From an uncultured Pleurocapsa sp. (lineage in GTDB: Bacteria; Cyanobacteriota; Cyanobacteriia; Cyanobacteriales; Xenococcaceae), in assembly GCA_937884735.1 (NCBI GenBank), contig CAKZYI010000587.1:1-5745 (forward strand): a stretch of DNA of 5,745 nucleotides, written 5' to 3'. The notes under the pieces were generated by a model, which saw nothing but the letters and a program-made list of their open reading frames with translations, had not been told where the DNA came from and searched no databases. A program made the translations under genes and the position numbers. This document shows positions 5,359 to 5,745 of the stretch, piece after piece (position 1 is the stretch's first letter; each line of letters opens with the position of its first letter).

Positions 5359-5745
5359 ATGCGTAAATTTTTAATTGCTGCGATCGGTTTTAGTTGCCTT
5401 AATGTTTCGGCTTTACCTCTTTTAGCCTCTTATTTTACCCTAAAAATCGAGAATTTTGAAAATGTCAGTACTATACCAGAATCATAAGATTTAGATGGTT
5501 TTGGCTGTACTGGCGAAAATATATCTCCTCAACTTAGCTGGCAAAATCCCCCCACAGGGACTAAAAGCTATGTGATTACGGTTTTCGACCCTGATGCACC
5601 GACTGGGGTTGGTTGGTGGCACTGGACGGTGTTTAATCTTCCACTAAATGTTACCAGTCTACCTGCCAACATTACGAGCAAAGGAGAAAAACTGCCCGAT
5701 GGTAGTGGTCAAGGATTTACTGATTTTGGCGATGTCGGATATGGT
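5359..5745 (+). pseudogene. Secreted YbhB/PEBP-family protein with in-frame TAA; runs off right edge
   Basis: The frame starts at ATG 5359 (an in-frame ATG at 5353 is an alternative) with a Sec-type signal peptide: positively charged MRK, then a hydrophobic stretch to about residue 22. Residues 24-42 begin the mature domain (TLKIENFENVSTIPES), then TAA occurs at 5485-5487. The same frame continues for 86 codons to the window edge as LDGFGCTGENISPQLSW, then FDPDAPTGVGWWHWTVFNLP and TDFGDVGYG. These are the hallmark blocks of the bacterial phosphatidylethanolamine-binding protein (YbhB/YbcL) family, including the DPDAPTG ligand-pocket motif. The stop lies at a variable position (often Tyr, His, Gln or Phe) just before the conserved Asn/Asp-Gly. 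The rest is well conserved, so the lesion is recent or a sequencing error. Bacterial PEBPs have no generally agreed function. Possible co-transcription with the AraC gene cannot be excluded; no clear promoter was found in the gap. Confidence 0.78.

Overview
The window comes from a cyanobacterium. The palindrome GCGATCGC (HIP1, highly over-represented in many cyanobacterial genomes) occurs nine times in 5.7 kb, the DNA is AT-rich, and the first gene belongs to a membrane-anchored Ig-like family that I know mainly from cyanobacteria. The exact lineage cannot be read from this window; a unicellular or pleurocapsalean type is only a guess.

Layout, left to right. (1) 1-502, minus: N-terminal part of a membrane-anchored SbsA-type Ig-like protein, cut by the left edge. 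(2) 594-1592, minus: a Fic-domain protein. Its conserved N-terminus continues in frame up to about 1718, but no ATG, GTG or TTG is available there. (3) 1851-3650, minus: an apparently intact two-gene operon, a PF03773-type permease followed after 12 bp by its TIGR03943/DUF1980 partner. (4) 3772-4146, minus: a decayed metallophosphoesterase-like gene with two in-frame stops, both where the family is expected to have tryptophan. (5) A 206-bp divergent intergenic region with a Fur/Zur-type 7-1-7 box next to a perfect TATAAT on the minus strand. (6) 4353-5258, plus: an intact AraC-family regulator. (7) 5359-5745, plus: a secreted YbhB/PEBP-family protein with an in-frame TAA after residue 42, running off the right edge.

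How the parts may work together. The best-supported unit is the permease pair. The Fur/Zur-like box lies upstream of the dead metallophosphoesterase, which is on the same strand as the permease pair. A metal-responsive promoter may therefore still drive the pair through the remnant, which would act as a long leader. The role of the AraC regulator cannot be deduced; it may control its own locus or the divergent genes.

Three of the seven genes carry point lesions (missing start, two nonsense codons, one nonsense codon). All could be explained by G:C to A:T transitions. This suggests ongoing gene decay or sequence error, not an alternative genetic code. No tRNA, rRNA, CRISPR array, insertion sequence or convincing intrinsic terminator was seen, and no gene-free stretch exceeds 300 bp. 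I do not see a clear new multi-gene system. The metal-box, remnant and permease-pair arrangement is the most interesting part.
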